The notes under the pieces: model-generated | Database searches by the model: none | The model's input: the letters and a program-made list of their open reading frames with translations, nothing else | Told to the model about the DNA's origin: nothing | In this document: in pieces, positions 9,710 through 18,366 of the stretch | Position numbering within the stretch: position 1 is the stretch's first letter | Layout of the letters: each line of letters opens with the position of its first letter | Assembly (NCBI GenBank): GCA_965263375.1 | Contig: OZ253669.1 | Span: 1,674,001 to 1,738,000 of the forward strand | Source: JAJFFW01 sp965263375 | GTDB lineage: Bacteria > Pseudomonadota > Alphaproteobacteria > Caulobacterales > Parvularculaceae | Direction: 5' to 3' | DNA length: 64,000 nt | Made by a program: the position numbers and the translations under genes

Positions 9710-9725
9710 ACATTTACGCAAATGT
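9710..9725. promoter_or_regulatory. candidate operator dyad upstream of prpD
   Basis: ACATTT-ACGC-AAATGT, a perfect 6-bp inverted repeat with a 4-bp spacer, 127 bp upstream of the prpD start. The position fits binding by a short-chain-fatty-acid or other dimeric regulator. The regulator is not identified. Confidence 0.4.
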
Positions 9726-9923
9726 ATGATCGAGCCCTCCGAAATGGCTAGGTATTTTGACTTTTTCCCCTTGAAATACGCGCCCATGATGGGGGATTGG
9801 GCGGGAAACCAAGTGACTTTTCTGCATAATAGATTTTTCAACCCCAGATCAAAATTTATCATGAGGCTTTGAGCGAATAATGTCATTATCAGCCTCAGCT
9901 AAATACGAAGTTTATTACGTGTG

Positions 9924-9940
9924 TAATGCTTCTCGCATTA
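9924..9940. promoter_or_regulatory. candidate operator dyad before the oxygenase gene
   Basis: TAATGC-TTCTC-GCATTA, a perfect 6-bp inverted repeat ending 17 bp before the ATG at 9958. It could be an operator or an mRNA hairpin near the ribosome binding site (GAAGGT at 9944-9950). Confidence 0.4.
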
Positions 9941-9957
9941 TCTAGAAGGTTAAGATC

Positions 9958-10893
9958 ATGCTTAAATCCGTACCTGAATTATCATTAAGAGATTTCACAA
10001 AAGGAGACGGCGCTAGTCGTCGTAATTTTTGTGCAGATTTAATGGCAGGGCTTCAAGAATTTGGCTTTATTATTCTCAAAGATCATAGCGTTCATCCTGA
10101 CTTACTTGCGCGTGCATATGACCTAGCGGCTGAGTTTTTTAGCCAGCCAGTTGACAAGAAAAGCAACTATACTCTTCCCGGTGGGCAACGGGGATATTCC
10201 CCTATAGGGCGCGAACATGCAAAAGATTGCGAGCTGCCTGACCTGAAGGAGTTTTGGCATGTAGGGCAGCCTCAATCTGAGGTGTCTGCGCAAAGCTATC
10301 CCTACCCTGAAAATATTTGGCCGGAATATCCAGAGGGCTTCAGGGATGTATTCACCGAGCTTTACAATGCGTTACAAGAGGCTGGGCTGGAAATGCTAAC
10401 CGCCCTCGCCCCATCACTTAAAGTGGAGGAAAATTTCTTTCGTGATATGGCGCAAGAAGCAGATTCTATATTACGGATACTGCACTATCCGCCCGTTCCA
10501 GATGACGCCCCTGTTGGCGCAGTGCGCGCCGCCGCCCATGAAGACATTAATTTAATAACGATCTTGGTTGCCGCAAATGGCGCAGGCCTGCAGCTTTTGA
10601 CTCGAGAGGGTGAATGGCTGGCAATTGATACTGACCCGCAACATTTAATTGTTGATGCCGGGGATATGCTTGCGCGCATCACAAATGACGTGATCCCCGC
10701 AACGACTCATCGAGTTGTAAACCCAATTGGCGATAACGTTTCACGCTATTCAATACCATTCTTTATGCATCCGCGCGCAGATGTCATTTTAAGTTGCCTG
10801 GAAGCGTGCAAAGGAATTGGCGCGAAATATGAAGATATCTCAGCCGGAGACTTTTTAAAGCAACGATTAAAAGAGATTGGCCTTGTAACTTAA
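9958..10893 (+). CDS. isopenicillin-N-synthase-type 2OG-Fe(II) oxygenase
   Basis: A 311-residue member of the plant/microbial IPNS-like dioxygenase family: the N-terminal DIOX_N region with LMAGLQEFGFIILKDH, then the jelly-roll core. The iron ligands are visible as HED (in AAAHEDINLITIL) and the distal His in PATTHRVVNP, followed by RYSIPFF, the Arg-x-Ser pair that binds 2-oxoglutarate. Related enzymes include ethylene-forming and gibberellin-type oxygenases as well as many uncharacterised bacterial ones, so the substrate is unknown. Its divergent placement beside the methylcitrate operon could reflect a link to propionate or branched-chain catabolism, but this is only inference. An intrinsic terminator follows at 10918. 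Confidence 0.87.
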   Translation: MLKSVPELSLRDFTKGDGASRRNFCADLMAGLQEFGFIILKDHSVHPDLLARAYDLAAEFFSQPVDKKSNYTLPGGQRGYSPIGREHAKDCELPDLKEFWHVGQPQSEVSAQSYPYPENIWPEYPEGFRDVFTELYNALQEAGLEMLTALAPSLKVEENFFRDMAQEADSILRILHYPPVPDDAPVGAVRAAAHEDINLITILVAANGAGLQLLTREGEWLAIDTDPQHLIVDAGDMLARITNDVIPATTHRVVNPIGDNVSRYSIPFFMHPRADVILSCLEACKGIGAKYEDISAGDFLKQRLKEIGLVT

Positions 10894-10917
10894 GAGATCT
10901 GCATCAATGAATGGAAT

Positions 10918-10946
10918 AAAGCGGCTCTTTCATGGGCCGCTTTTTT
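10918..10946 (+). terminator. intrinsic terminator after the IPNS-type oxygenase
   Basis: AAAGCGGC (10918-10925) pairs with GCCGCTTT (10936-10943) around a 10-nt loop, with the run of T continuing to 10946. The stem's own A-rich 5' side could let it work in both directions. Confidence 0.85.
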
Positions 10947-11108
10947 ATTCCATCACCAACTTAAGCTGTCGGCCATTCAAAAGTATCACCGATGAATTTC
11001 ACAAAAGCTTGGTAACCTCAAACAATCACGCAGCAATGGTTATGCGCCAAAAGTTTTGATGCCGTAACCATCCCTAAATTCTTTGTTCGGAAAAAGGTGT
11101 GCCGTACC

Positions 11109-11444
11109 TTAGCGTGCTTTACGCTTCACAGCCTTCTTGGCGACTTTACGCTTCACAGCCTTTTTAACTGTTTTTTTCGTTGCGACTTTCTTTTTAGCAG
11201 GCGCCTTTTTCTTTACTGCCTTTTTTACTGTCTTGCGTTTAACAGCTTTTTTCGCGGCTTTCTTAGTCGTCGCCTTTTTCACGGTCTTCTTTTTCGCCGT
11301 GGCTTTCTTTGCAGCTTTTTTCTTAGCGGCAGGCCGTTTGACTGCTTTTTTTGCAGCGCTCTTTGCGGCAACCTTGCGTTTTACAGCTTTTTTGGTTGTT
11401 TTTTTCTTAGTAGCTTTTTTTGTGCTTTTGCGTTTAACCGCCAT
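11109..11444 (-). CDS. lysine/alanine-rich histone H1-like protein
   Basis: A 111-residue protein made almost only of Lys, Ala, Thr, Val and Arg in irregular KKA/KKT/KRK repeats (for example AVKRKVAAKS and KKAPAKKKVATKK). This is typical of bacterial H1-like (Hc1/AlgP-type) nucleoid proteins that bind and compact DNA through a disordered cationic tail. No globular domain is present. The start ATG at 11444 has GGAGG nine bases upstream. The repetitive DNA leaves other frames open on both strands, but their low-complexity Phe/Leu translations are artefacts. The repeats could vary in number between strains. Confidence 0.82.
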   Translation of the reverse strand: MAVKRKSTKKATKKKTTKKAVKRKVAAKSAAKKAVKRPAAKKKAAKKATAKKKTVKKATTKKAAKKAVKRKTVKKAVKKKAPAKKKVATKKTVKKAVKRKVAKKAVKRKAR

Positions 11445-11816
11445 GTTTGCCTCCGAAGCGCGATTCGAAAGCTAGACCATAAGACAAAAATCTAAAAAAG
11501 TATTGTCGCGGAGCGTTCCATAGCGTCCGCACAAGCATGTTTTTGCGCTTTACACGCATTTTTTTCTCTTAACGCACGAAGTTGTAGCAATAACGACACA
11601 ATTTCATGCGCGTAAAAAGACTTAGCGCTGCTTATTTTAAGCTTGCGCGAATCGAAAACGAATCAAACAAGGGTCTGCTTTCGTTTTTGCCGTCGTTTCA
11701 TAAGTGCTTCTAAGTTCAAATTGTCAATATTCGTATTGTCTGCAACTTTCGCTGATTGCACACAGACCGACTGATTGCGATTTTAAAATCAATGAGGCGC
11801 GACTTAATCAAAGTCA
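11445..11816. other. 372-bp intergenic region between ssb and the H1-like gene
   Basis: An AT-rich stretch between two leftward genes. It holds the ribosome binding site and presumably the promoter of the H1-like gene. I see no ORF with coding character, no clear terminator hairpin and no RNA gene in it. Confidence 0.5.
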
Positions 11817-12284
11817 CTAAAAAGGAATGTCGTCATCTAACTCAAATGATTGACCGCCGCCGCTAGGACCACTTGGTTCATTAAACGCATCGCCGCCGGA
11901 ACTTCCATAGTCAGACATTCCGCCCCCATCTCTGCGTCCGTCAAGCATTGTTAGAACGGCGCCAAAGCCTTGCAAGACAACTTCTGTTGAATAACGATCT
12001 TGTCCGTTTTGATCTTGCCACTTGCGTGTTTGAAGTTGCCCTTCAACGTAGACTTTTGAGCCCTTTTTTAAATATTGCTCTGCTATACGCGCAAGACCTT
12101 CGCTAAACACAACAACCCGGTGCCATTCAGTGCGCTCGCGTCGTTCGCCAGACATTTTGTCTTTCCAGGTTTCAGATGTCGCCACGCTAAGATTGGCGAT
12201 TGGGCGCCCGTCTTTTGTTTGGCGTATTTCAGGGTCCCGGCCCAGATTCCCAACTAAAATGACTTTATTGACGCTGCCGGCCAT
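11817..12284 (-). CDS. ssb: single-stranded DNA-binding protein
   Basis: A 155-residue SSB. The OB-fold spans residues 1-110 (AGSVNKVILVGNLGRDPEIR at the start, TEWHRVVVFSEGLA in the core), followed by a Gly/Ser-rich flexible linker and the acidic tip DDDIPF that docks partner proteins in replication and repair. Length is normal for alphaproteobacteria. Ribosome binding site AGGAGGG precedes the ATG. It is divergent from uvrA, and the shared 188-bp region contains a LexA-type box, so both are probably SOS-regulated. Confidence 0.97.
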   Translation of the reverse strand: MAGSVNKVILVGNLGRDPEIRQTKDGRPIANLSVATSETWKDKMSGERRERTEWHRVVVFSEGLARIAEQYLKKGSKVYVEGQLQTRKWQDQNGQDRYSTEVVLQGFGAVLTMLDGRRDGGGMSDYGSSGGDAFNEPSGPSGGGQSFELDDDIPF

Positions 12285-12365
12285 AGAACCCTCCTAAAAT
12301 ATCGCATTTGCCAAACTGGCGATTTACTGTTGATGGCGTGAATTGGAAATACGCTCAACCAGCCT

Positions 12366-12374
12366 TTATCCACA
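12366..12374 (+). promoter_or_regulatory. perfect DnaA-box sequence TTATCCACA
   Basis: An exact match to the nine-base DnaA consensus in the ssb-uvrA intergenic region, 8 bp from the LexA-type box. Only one copy is seen, so it is not an origin. It may be a DnaA regulatory site or chance. Confidence 0.3.
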
Positions 12375-12381
12375 ATCAAAT

Positions 12382-12396
12382 GTTCACACCTTGTTC
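12382..12396 (+). promoter_or_regulatory. LexA (SOS) box between ssb and uvrA
   Basis: GTTC-ACACCTT-GTTC is an exact match to the alphaproteobacterial LexA consensus GTTC-N7-GTTC, a direct repeat rather than a palindrome. It lies 98 bp from the ssb start and 76 bp from the uvrA start, where it can control both divergent promoters. uvrA and ssb are classical SOS genes. Confidence 0.75.
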
Positions 12397-12472
12397 TTTG
12401 TGTCAACGCACGGCTATAAAGCAATTTTCCACTGCCTTCATCTGCCCCTTTCATAGAGATGTACGTTAGACG

Positions 12473-15400
12473 ATGAGCTTAAAAACCATTCGCGTTGTTG
12501 GCGCTAAAGAACATAATTTAAAGAATGTTACGGTTGAGATCCCGCGCGATAAGCTTGTGGTGATGACGGGACTTTCTGGTTCTGGTAAGTCTTCTCTGGC
12601 GTTTGATACGATCTACGCCGAAGGACAAAGACGGTATGTTGAATCTCTGTCGGCCTATGCGCGCCAATTTTTAGAGCTGATGCAAAAGCCGGATGTTGAT
12701 CAAATCGACGGTCTGTCGCCGGCAATTTCCATTGAGCAGAAAACAACGTCACGAAACCCACGCTCTACTGTTGCGACTGTGACAGAGATTTACGACTATA
12801 TGCGTCTTTTATGGGCGCGCGTGGGCGTGCCCTATTCACCGGCGACTGGGTTGCCGATTACTTCGCAAACCGTTTCAGAAATGGTCGATCGATTGATGGA
12901 GGCTGGTGACGGTGCTCGGTTCTATCTACTGGCGCCAATCGTTCGCGGGCGGAAAGGCGAATATCGCAAAGAGCTTGCTGAACTTTTGAAAAAAGGCTTT
13001 CAGCGCGTCAAGATTGATGGCGAATATTATGAAATCCCTGATGTGCCGAAGCTTAAAAAGAATTTCAAACATGATATAGACGTCGTCGTCGATCGCATCA
13101 TCGTTAAAGAAGGTGTTGAAAGCCGATTAGCGGAAAGCTTTGAAACAGCCCTAGGGCTTACGGACGGCATTGCTATCGCTGAAAGCGCAGATAAGAAGAA
13201 TGCTGAAGGCGAAGGCGACCGCACCATTTTTTCAGCAAAATTCGCCTGCCCCATTTCCGGCTTTACCATCGATGAAATTGAACCGCGTTTATTTTCGTTC
13301 AATGCGCCAGCCGGCGCCTGCCCCGCGTGTGATGGGCTTGGCACACAGATGATCTTTGATGAGGCTCTTGTCGTGCCTGACTGGGATTTGCCTTTAACAA
13401 AAGGCGCAATTGCGCCCTGGTCAAAAGGTCAATCCCCCTATTATCGCCAAACCTTAGAGGCGCTTGGCCGGCACTATGACTTTTCGCCAACAGAAAAATG
13501 GGCTGAGTTGGATGACCATGCGCGTGATGTTGTTCTTTACGGGACGGGAAGCGAAGAGATTCAATTTATCTATGACGACGGGTCGCGACGTTACGAGACT
13601 GTGAAACCCTTTGAAGGGGTTATTCCGAATCTTGAGCGTCGTTGGCGAGAAACAGATTCGGCGTGGGTGCGTGAAGATCTTGCCCGTTTCCAAGCGGTTA
13701 CCGCCTGTGAAACTTGCGAAGGCGCACGCTTAAAACCTGAAGCGCTTGCAGTAAAAATTGCAGGTTTAAGCATATCCGACGCCGCCAAAATGTCGATAAA
13801 GGGTGCGGAAGCTTGGTTTTCTGGACTGGAAAAGAAACTTAATCGTAAGCAAAAACAGATTGCGGTGCGGATTTTAAAAGAAATTCGAGACCGTTTGATG
13901 TTCCTCAATAATGTCGGCCTTGATTATCTAACCTTGGATCGCTCCTCTGGCACACTTTCTGGCGGAGAAAGCCAGCGTATTCGCCTAGCCTCGCAAATTG
14001 GGTCAGGCTTAACAGGCGTATTATACGTACTCGATGAACCTTCGATCGGTCTGCATCAACGCGATAATGAGCGATTGCTCGAAACGTTGATGCGGTTGCG
14101 CGACTTAGGCAACTCAGTGCTTGTCGTCGAGCATGATGAAGAGGCCATCCGTGCAGCTGATTATGTTGTCGATATTGGTCCTGGCGCTGGCGTTCATGGT
14201 GGAAAAATAGTCGCCGAAGGCGCGGTGAAAGATATTTTAGCTTCGGAAAAATCATTAACCGGAGATTATTTGTCAGGACGGCGCATGGTTCCCATACCGG
14301 CTGAGCGCCGTGAATATGATGATGGTCGGACAATCAAAGTTATTGGCGCCAAAGAGAATAACTTAAAGAATGTAGACGTTGCTTTTCCGCTTGGACTTTT
14401 AAGCTGTGTGACCGGCGTTTCGGGCGGCGGAAAATCAACGCTGGTCATTGAAACTTTATATAAAGCTGCGGCGCGCAAGCTTTATAATTCAAAAGATGCG
14501 CCCGGCGCACATGAGCGCATTGAAGGCCTGGAGGAAGTCGATAAGGTGATTGATATTGATCAGTCCCCTATTGGACGCACCCCGCGCTCTAATCCCGCGA
14601 CTTATACCGGCGCTTTTACGCCAATTCGTGAGTGGTTTGCTGGACTGCCTGAAGCAAAAGCGCGTGGTTATAAGCCCGGGCGCTTTTCATTTAATGTGAA
14701 AGGCGGGCGGTGCGAGGCTTGTCAGGGCGACGGTGTGATAAAAATAGAGATGCACTTTTTGCCAGATGTCTACGTCACGTGCGATGTGTGTAAGGGAGAT
14801 CGCTATAATCGCGAAACTCTTGAAGTAAAGTTCAAAGACAAGTCTATCGCAGATGTTTTAAATATGACCGTCGAGGATGGCGCAAAGTTTTTCAAAGCTG
14901 TTCCTGCGATCCGCGATAAGTTGGAAACATTAAATCGGGTTGGCCTTTCTTATGTTAAAATTGGGCAGCAAGCGACAACCCTTTCCGGCGGCGAAGCGCA
15001 ACGTGTGAAGTTGGCGAAAGAACTTTCCAAGCGCGCGACCGGACGTACGCTGTATATTCTCGATGAACCAACCACTGGTTTGCATTTTGAAGATGTGCGT
15101 AAGCTGATGGAGGTTGTGCAAGAATTGGTCGATACCGGCAATACAGTTGTCGTTATCGAACACAATCTGGATGTGATTAAACAGGCTGATTGGGTTATTG
15201 ACATGGGCCCTGAAGGCGGCGATGGCGGCGGAACGGTCGTCGCTGAAGGGCCGCCGGAAGCAGTGTCAAAGGTCGCGGCCAGCCATACAGGTCGTTTTTT
15301 AAAACCGCTTCTGGCGCCGAAAAAAAGCCAACCCAAAACGACGAAAAAGAAGACCACATCGACTAGCGGCGTGCGAAAACGCAAAAGAAAAGCGGCTTAA
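12473..15400 (+). CDS. uvrA: excinuclease ABC subunit A
   Basis: A 975-residue UvrA, the damage-sensing ATPase of nucleotide excision repair that loads UvrB. Two ABC ATPase modules are present: Walker A GLSGSGKSS near residue 34 and GVSGGGKST near 647, each with its signature (LSGGESQRIRLASQ and LSGGEAQRVKLAKE). Zinc-binding CxxC pairs are visible at CPACDGLG, CETCEGA, CEACQGDG and CDVCKGD. The C-terminal tail is Lys/Arg-rich (KKSQPKTTKKKT). Length is slightly above the usual 940-970. It is preceded by the LexA box at 12382-12396 and ends inside a terminator hairpin. Confidence 0.98.
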   Translation: MSLKTIRVVGAKEHNLKNVTVEIPRDKLVVMTGLSGSGKSSLAFDTIYAEGQRRYVESLSAYARQFLELMQKPDVDQIDGLSPAISIEQKTTSRNPRSTVATVTEIYDYMRLLWARVGVPYSPATGLPITSQTVSEMVDRLMEAGDGARFYLLAPIVRGRKGEYRKELAELLKKGFQRVKIDGEYYEIPDVPKLKKNFKHDIDVVVDRIIVKEGVESRLAESFETALGLTDGIAIAESADKKNAEGEGDRTIFSAKFACPISGFTIDEIEPRLFSFNAPAGACPACDGLGTQMIFDEALVVPDWDLPLTKGAIAPWSKGQSPYYRQTLEALGRHYDFSPTEKWAELDDHARDVVLYGTGSEEIQFIYDDGSRRYETVKPFEGVIPNLERRWRETDSAWVREDLARFQAVTACETCEGARLKPEALAVKIAGLSISDAAKMSIKGAEAWFSGLEKKLNRKQKQIAVRILKEIRDRLMFLNNVGLDYLTLDRSSGTLSGGESQRIRLASQIGSGLTGVLYVLDEPSIGLHQRDNERLLETLMRLRDLGNSVLVVEHDEEAIRAADYVVDIGPGAGVHGGKIVAEGAVKDILASEKSLTGDYLSGRRMVPIPAERREYDDGRTIKVIGAKENNLKNVDVAFPLGLLSCVTGVSGGGKSTLVIETLYKAAARKLYNSKDAPGAHERIEGLEEVDKVIDIDQSPIGRTPRSNPATYTGAFTPIREWFAGLPEAKARGYKPGRFSFNVKGGRCEACQGDGVIKIEMHFLPDVYVTCDVCKGDRYNRETLEVKFKDKSIADVLNMTVEDGAKFFKAVPAIRDKLETLNRVGLSYVKIGQQATTLSGGEAQRVKLAKELSKRATGRTLYILDEPTTGLHFEDVRKLMEVVQELVDTGNTVVVIEHNLDVIKQADWVIDMGPEGGDGGGTVVAEGPPEAVSKVAASHTGRFLKPLLAPKKSQPKTTKKKTTSTSGVRKRKRKAA

Positions 15401-15415
15401 AGCCGCTAATCTTTT
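15391..15415 (+). terminator. terminator hairpin overlapping the uvrA stop
   Basis: AGCGGC (15391-15396) pairs with GCCGCT (15402-15407) around TTAAA, which contains the stop codon. A short, imperfect T run (AATCTTTT) follows, so it is a moderate terminator. Confidence 0.55.
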
Positions 15416-15548
15416 GAATGAGTCTATGTTGGGTGATTGCTAAAGGCTTCCACAGTCTCCCCAATAATCATGGCTAAAAAACTAGAGCTGGCAAGCATAC
15501 GATGCGATCGTCCTACGCAGTGCGTAGCTTACCAACTGTTTAGCCGTG

Positions 15549-16223
15549 TTAGCGACGACGGCGCGCAAGGCGTTGAACTTCGTCCTCAACGGCTTGTTCT
15601 ACGATCGCTGGCAGATTCGCATCTAGCCACTCTTTAATCATTGGGTGAACCATCTCGGTCACGATGTCTTCAAGAGTGGTGCCGCCTTCCTTATTTGCTA
15701 TACGCAATGACTCTGAAAGATTTTCAAAAGCCTTTGACGCGGCAGCAGCGGAGCTTTCACCAACCATTGTTAATTCCTCTTCTTCAGCTTGAACTTGGTC
15801 GTCTTGAATTGAGACGACATTATCTTGGGCATGCAGATCATCTTGCGTCTCTTCTGGGGCAGTATGATCTGATTGTTTTGACATTTCGTAATCATCGCTA
15901 TCGCCAGTTTGGCTTTTGGGGTGTGCGAAGTCGTCTCTTGTCAAAGCTTCTAATTTGGTAAGGAGTTCAGCATCCTCTTGTGATGCCTCTTCGTCTTCAT
16001 CGGCCTCTTGCGATGGATCGTTTTCTAAATCCTGTTGCGCCGTTGTTTGTTGGATATCAGGATCATTTTGCGTTTCAACCTGCGCCTCTGGTTGATTAGG
16101 GCTTTGCGCAGCTTGGTTTTTCGCTTGATCGTCGGAAGACAAGTCTTCTTCATCTTCAGATATAATACGCCTGATAGACGCTAATATATCTTCCATGCTT
16201 GGATCTGCCTGAGGGTTTGTCAT
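15549..16223 (-). CDS. popZ: PopZ-family (DUF2497) polar organising protein
   Basis: A 224-residue acidic protein with the three-part PopZ design. It has an N-terminal helix PSMEDILASIRRIISEDEED, a long disordered acidic/Gln-rich linker (residues 25-150), and a conserved C-terminal helical oligomerisation region (LEDIVTEMVHPMIKEWLDAN through VEDEVQRLARRR). In Caulobacter PopZ forms a polar matrix that anchors the chromosome origin via ParB and recruits cell-cycle kinases. Many alphaproteobacteria carry popZ next to valS and tolC; here its neighbour is the Pcm-like methyltransferase. Standalone transcription is likely. Confidence in the family is high; the polar role is inferred from relatives. 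Confidence 0.9.
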   Translation of the reverse strand: MTNPQADPSMEDILASIRRIISEDEEDLSSDDQAKNQAAQSPNQPEAQVETQNDPDIQQTTAQQDLENDPSQEADEDEEASQEDAELLTKLEALTRDDFAHPKSQTGDSDDYEMSKQSDHTAPEETQDDLHAQDNVVSIQDDQVQAEEEELTMVGESSAAAASKAFENLSESLRIANKEGGTTLEDIVTEMVHPMIKEWLDANLPAIVEQAVEDEVQRLARRRR

Positions 16224-16418
16224 TCAGCTTTGCTCTTTAATGGGCAATTTTTCGCCAGTTTACGCCAGACATAAAATCTGCTCACTATACTACTTTAAGC
16301 AATATTCTTCATGCGGTTTGCGATTACTATCAACCCTGATGCTGAATTTTAGTTTAATCGCTGTCAAGAAAGGGAAACAAACCCTTTAACCCTGTCTGAG
16401 ATTTTTTGTACGAAACGC

Positions 16419-17075
16419 TTAAAAGGCAAATTCTTTTGCTTTTTCAAAGCCGGGCAAAATTCGGCTCATATTTGCTGCGAAGTGCTCTGTCATTGTAAAA
16501 ACAGAACCGCAACGCTGGTGAATAACGCCTTTCACAACGCCGCCGCAATTTTGAAAGGCTGCAAGCCGGCCATTATCTTTTAATTGGTCCAGCAAGGCTT
16601 GAGGAGCCTGTTCGATAACGGCTGTAATGACGATACAGTCAAATGGTCCTTGCTTGGCCGCACCTTTAGCAATATCGCCGGTGATAACCGCGGCATTAGC
16701 GATGCCAAGTTCCGCCAAGGATTTTTCTGCTGATGCAGCCAAAGCCTCATCGCTTTCAACGCCCACAACCATTTCGCACATCGAGGCCAAGATCGCCGTC
16801 GTGTAGCCGCCGCCACAAGCAATATCGAGGATAAGATCGCCGCTTTTAGGCGATAATATTTGCAAAAGCTTTGCGTGACATCGTGCAGCTGGCAAGACAC
16901 GCCCCGCGCCATAGGGCACGGCTTTGTCCACATAGGCGATCGCCTGCGCTTCGACTGGTAAGAATAATTCTTTTGGAGTCGTTTCAAAAGCACTCAAAAG
17001 AGCGGGATTGGTAACGTCATTAGGCCGAACTTGGCTGTCGACCATAATTTTGCGCGCTTGTGCGTAGTCCATCAT
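16419..17075 (-). CDS. protein-L-isoaspartate O-methyltransferase family protein
   Basis: A 218-residue SAM-dependent methyltransferase of the PCMT family. An N-terminal helical region (QARKIMVDSQVRPNDV) is followed by the Rossmann SAM-binding motif LILDIACGGGYTTAILA near residues 82-98, acidic motif II VVGVESDEAL and a later ITGDIAKG. In alphaproteobacteria this divergent Pcm paralogue commonly sits between tolC and popZ genes, and true isoaspartyl-repair activity is not established for it. Here it lies upstream of popZ with a 195-bp gap, and a tolC-like gene is absent between them. Start: two consecutive ATGs (17075, 17072); either is possible. Confidence 0.85.
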   Translation of the reverse strand: MMDYAQARKIMVDSQVRPNDVTNPALLSAFETTPKELFLPVEAQAIAYVDKAVPYGAGRVLPAARCHAKLLQILSPKSGDLILDIACGGGYTTAILASMCEMVVGVESDEALAASAEKSLAELGIANAAVITGDIAKGAAKQGPFDCIVITAVIEQAPQALLDQLKDNGRLAAFQNCGGVVKGVIHQRCGSVFTMTEHFAANMSRILPGFEKAKEFAF

Positions 17076-17297
17076 CTATCCACTTATGACTTTGTCGCCT
17101 TCATAAAACGCTTTTCGCGTAAGGCCAATACACACCGCAATTTTTGAGCGTAAAACCGGTTAGCGAATTCGACGCAGCCTCGCGATTCCTTGGCTATAGA
17201 AAAAAAGACAGAGCTTGTTAGCGCTTTTTTTCAAAATCACACATTGCGGCTCGCGAATTTGCCCTGTATGACAGCGTTTCGCCTAGTTATGGGTGAC

Positions 17298-17371
17298 GGT
17301 ACCGTGGCAGAGTGGTGATGCATCGGCCTGCAAAGCCGGGAACCCCGGTTCGATTCCGGGCGGTACCTCCA
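17298..17371 (+). tRNA. tRNA-Cys (GCA), CCA encoded
   Basis: A 74-nt cloverleaf. The acceptor stem GGTACCG/CGGTACC is perfect, the anticodon loop CTGCAAA gives anticodon GCA, and the T arm CCCCGGTTCGATTCCGGG is canonical. The 3' CCA is encoded. It is flanked by the Pcm-like gene (opposite strand) and the DUF547 gene. Confidence 0.96.
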
Positions 17372-17562
17372 GCATTCACCCATTCCCATTTTCTTTAATT
17401 ACCTAGTTCTTTCATTCCCTAATTTTCCTCCCCTATATTAAACGCTCACAATCCCGCTATCTAATGGGATTGATCTTCCGCAAAAGCTCTCATCGTGTGA
17501 GATTTTAACTGTCGGATCTCCTGTGATCAGGGGGCTATACGGTCCACAGAAAGGTCGATAAC

Positions 17563-18366
17563 ATGAGGCAGTTTCGGTTTTGGGTTGCGTTCTTCTTCTT
17601 TATTAACGCGCAGGTCGCCATGGCTTTTGCTCAGAACGCCTTTAATGAGTTTGATGAAACAAGCACACAAATCGTAAATCATGATGCTTGGGATGATTTT
17701 CTGTCGCAATACGTGCTGCAGACACAAGACAGGCGCACGGTCGTTGATTACGCCGCCGTGACCGATGCAGATCATGCCGCCTTAAAATCGTATATTAAGC
17801 TGTTGCAAAAAGAAGACCCAACCACATTGACCAAAGATGAGGCGTTCGCTTTTTGGGCGAACCTTTATAATGCGTTGACAGTCGACATCGTTTTAGAACG
17901 CTATCCGGTGCAGAGCATCATGCGGATTAGATCGGGCATCCGCCCTGGCCCCTGGAAACGCAAAGTCGCAAAGCTTAAAGGCTATTCATTGACGCTGGAT
18001 CAAATTGAACACGATATTTTGCGGAAATTTTGGGCAGATAATCGGGTGCATTATGCACTGAACTGCGCCTCAGAAAGTTGTCCCAACCTTGCTCCCCATG
18101 CTTTCCGAGGTGATACATTGGACAGTGCGCTGAACACAGCTGCTGAGCAATATGTGAACCATCCGCGCGGAGTAACGATAAAAAATGGGCGGATCGTCGC
18201 TTCATCAATCTACAAATGGTATGAAGAGGACTTTGGCGGCAATGAAGAAGGCGTTTTGGAGCACCTTAAAAAATACGCTGCCCCTGAACTGCGCGATAAG
18301 CTAAACAATGCATCACGCATAAGCCGTTATGCATATGATTGGGACTTAAATGACCGGGCCCCATAA
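17563..18366 (+). CDS. secreted DUF547 domain protein
   Basis: A 267-residue protein starting with a Sec signal peptide (RQFRFWVAFFFFINAQVAMA, cleavage near residue 22). The rest is a DUF547 domain with the hallmarks DEAFAFWANLYNALTVDIVL, IRPGPWKRKV, HYALNCASESCPNL and a conserved C-terminal WYEEDFGG. The conserved Cys and His residues (NCAS..SCPNL) recall a transglutaminase/cysteine-protease-like fold, but no activity is established for the family. It is probably periplasmic. It stands alone between tRNA-Cys and the efflux operon. Confidence 0.88.
   Translation: MRQFRFWVAFFFFINAQVAMAFAQNAFNEFDETSTQIVNHDAWDDFLSQYVLQTQDRRTVVDYAAVTDADHAALKSYIKLLQKEDPTTLTKDEAFAFWANLYNALTVDIVLERYPVQSIMRIRSGIRPGPWKRKVAKLKGYSLTLDQIEHDILRKFWADNRVHYALNCASESCPNLAPHAFRGDTLDSALNTAAEQYVNHPRGVTIKNGRIVASSIYKWYEEDFGGNEEGVLEHLKKYAAPELRDKLNNASRISRYAYDWDLNDRAP

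Larger units (their letters stand above)
9583..9957. other. divergent intergenic region of prpD and the IPNS-type oxygenase
   Basis: A 375-bp AT-rich stretch with no convincing gene. It must carry the promoters of prpD (leftward) and of the oxygenase (rightward). It contains two inverted repeats, listed separately at 9710-9725 and 9924-9940. No local transcription factor gene such as prpR or a GntR type is adjacent. Confidence 0.6.

Noticed and set aside
9704..9886. 60-codon reverse frame in the prpD-oxygenase intergenic region
   Set aside because: No ribosome binding site, no recognisable motif, and it overlaps the presumed promoters and dyads.
11097..11495. Forward-strand frames rich in Phe/Leu over the histone-like gene
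   Set aside because: They are complements of Lys codons (AAA/AAG) in the real reverse-strand gene, which has a good ribosome binding site.
12366..12374. DnaA box as a sign of a replication origin
   Set aside because: Only a single box, no AT-rich unwinding region with clustered boxes, and no hemE/dnaA/parAB context.
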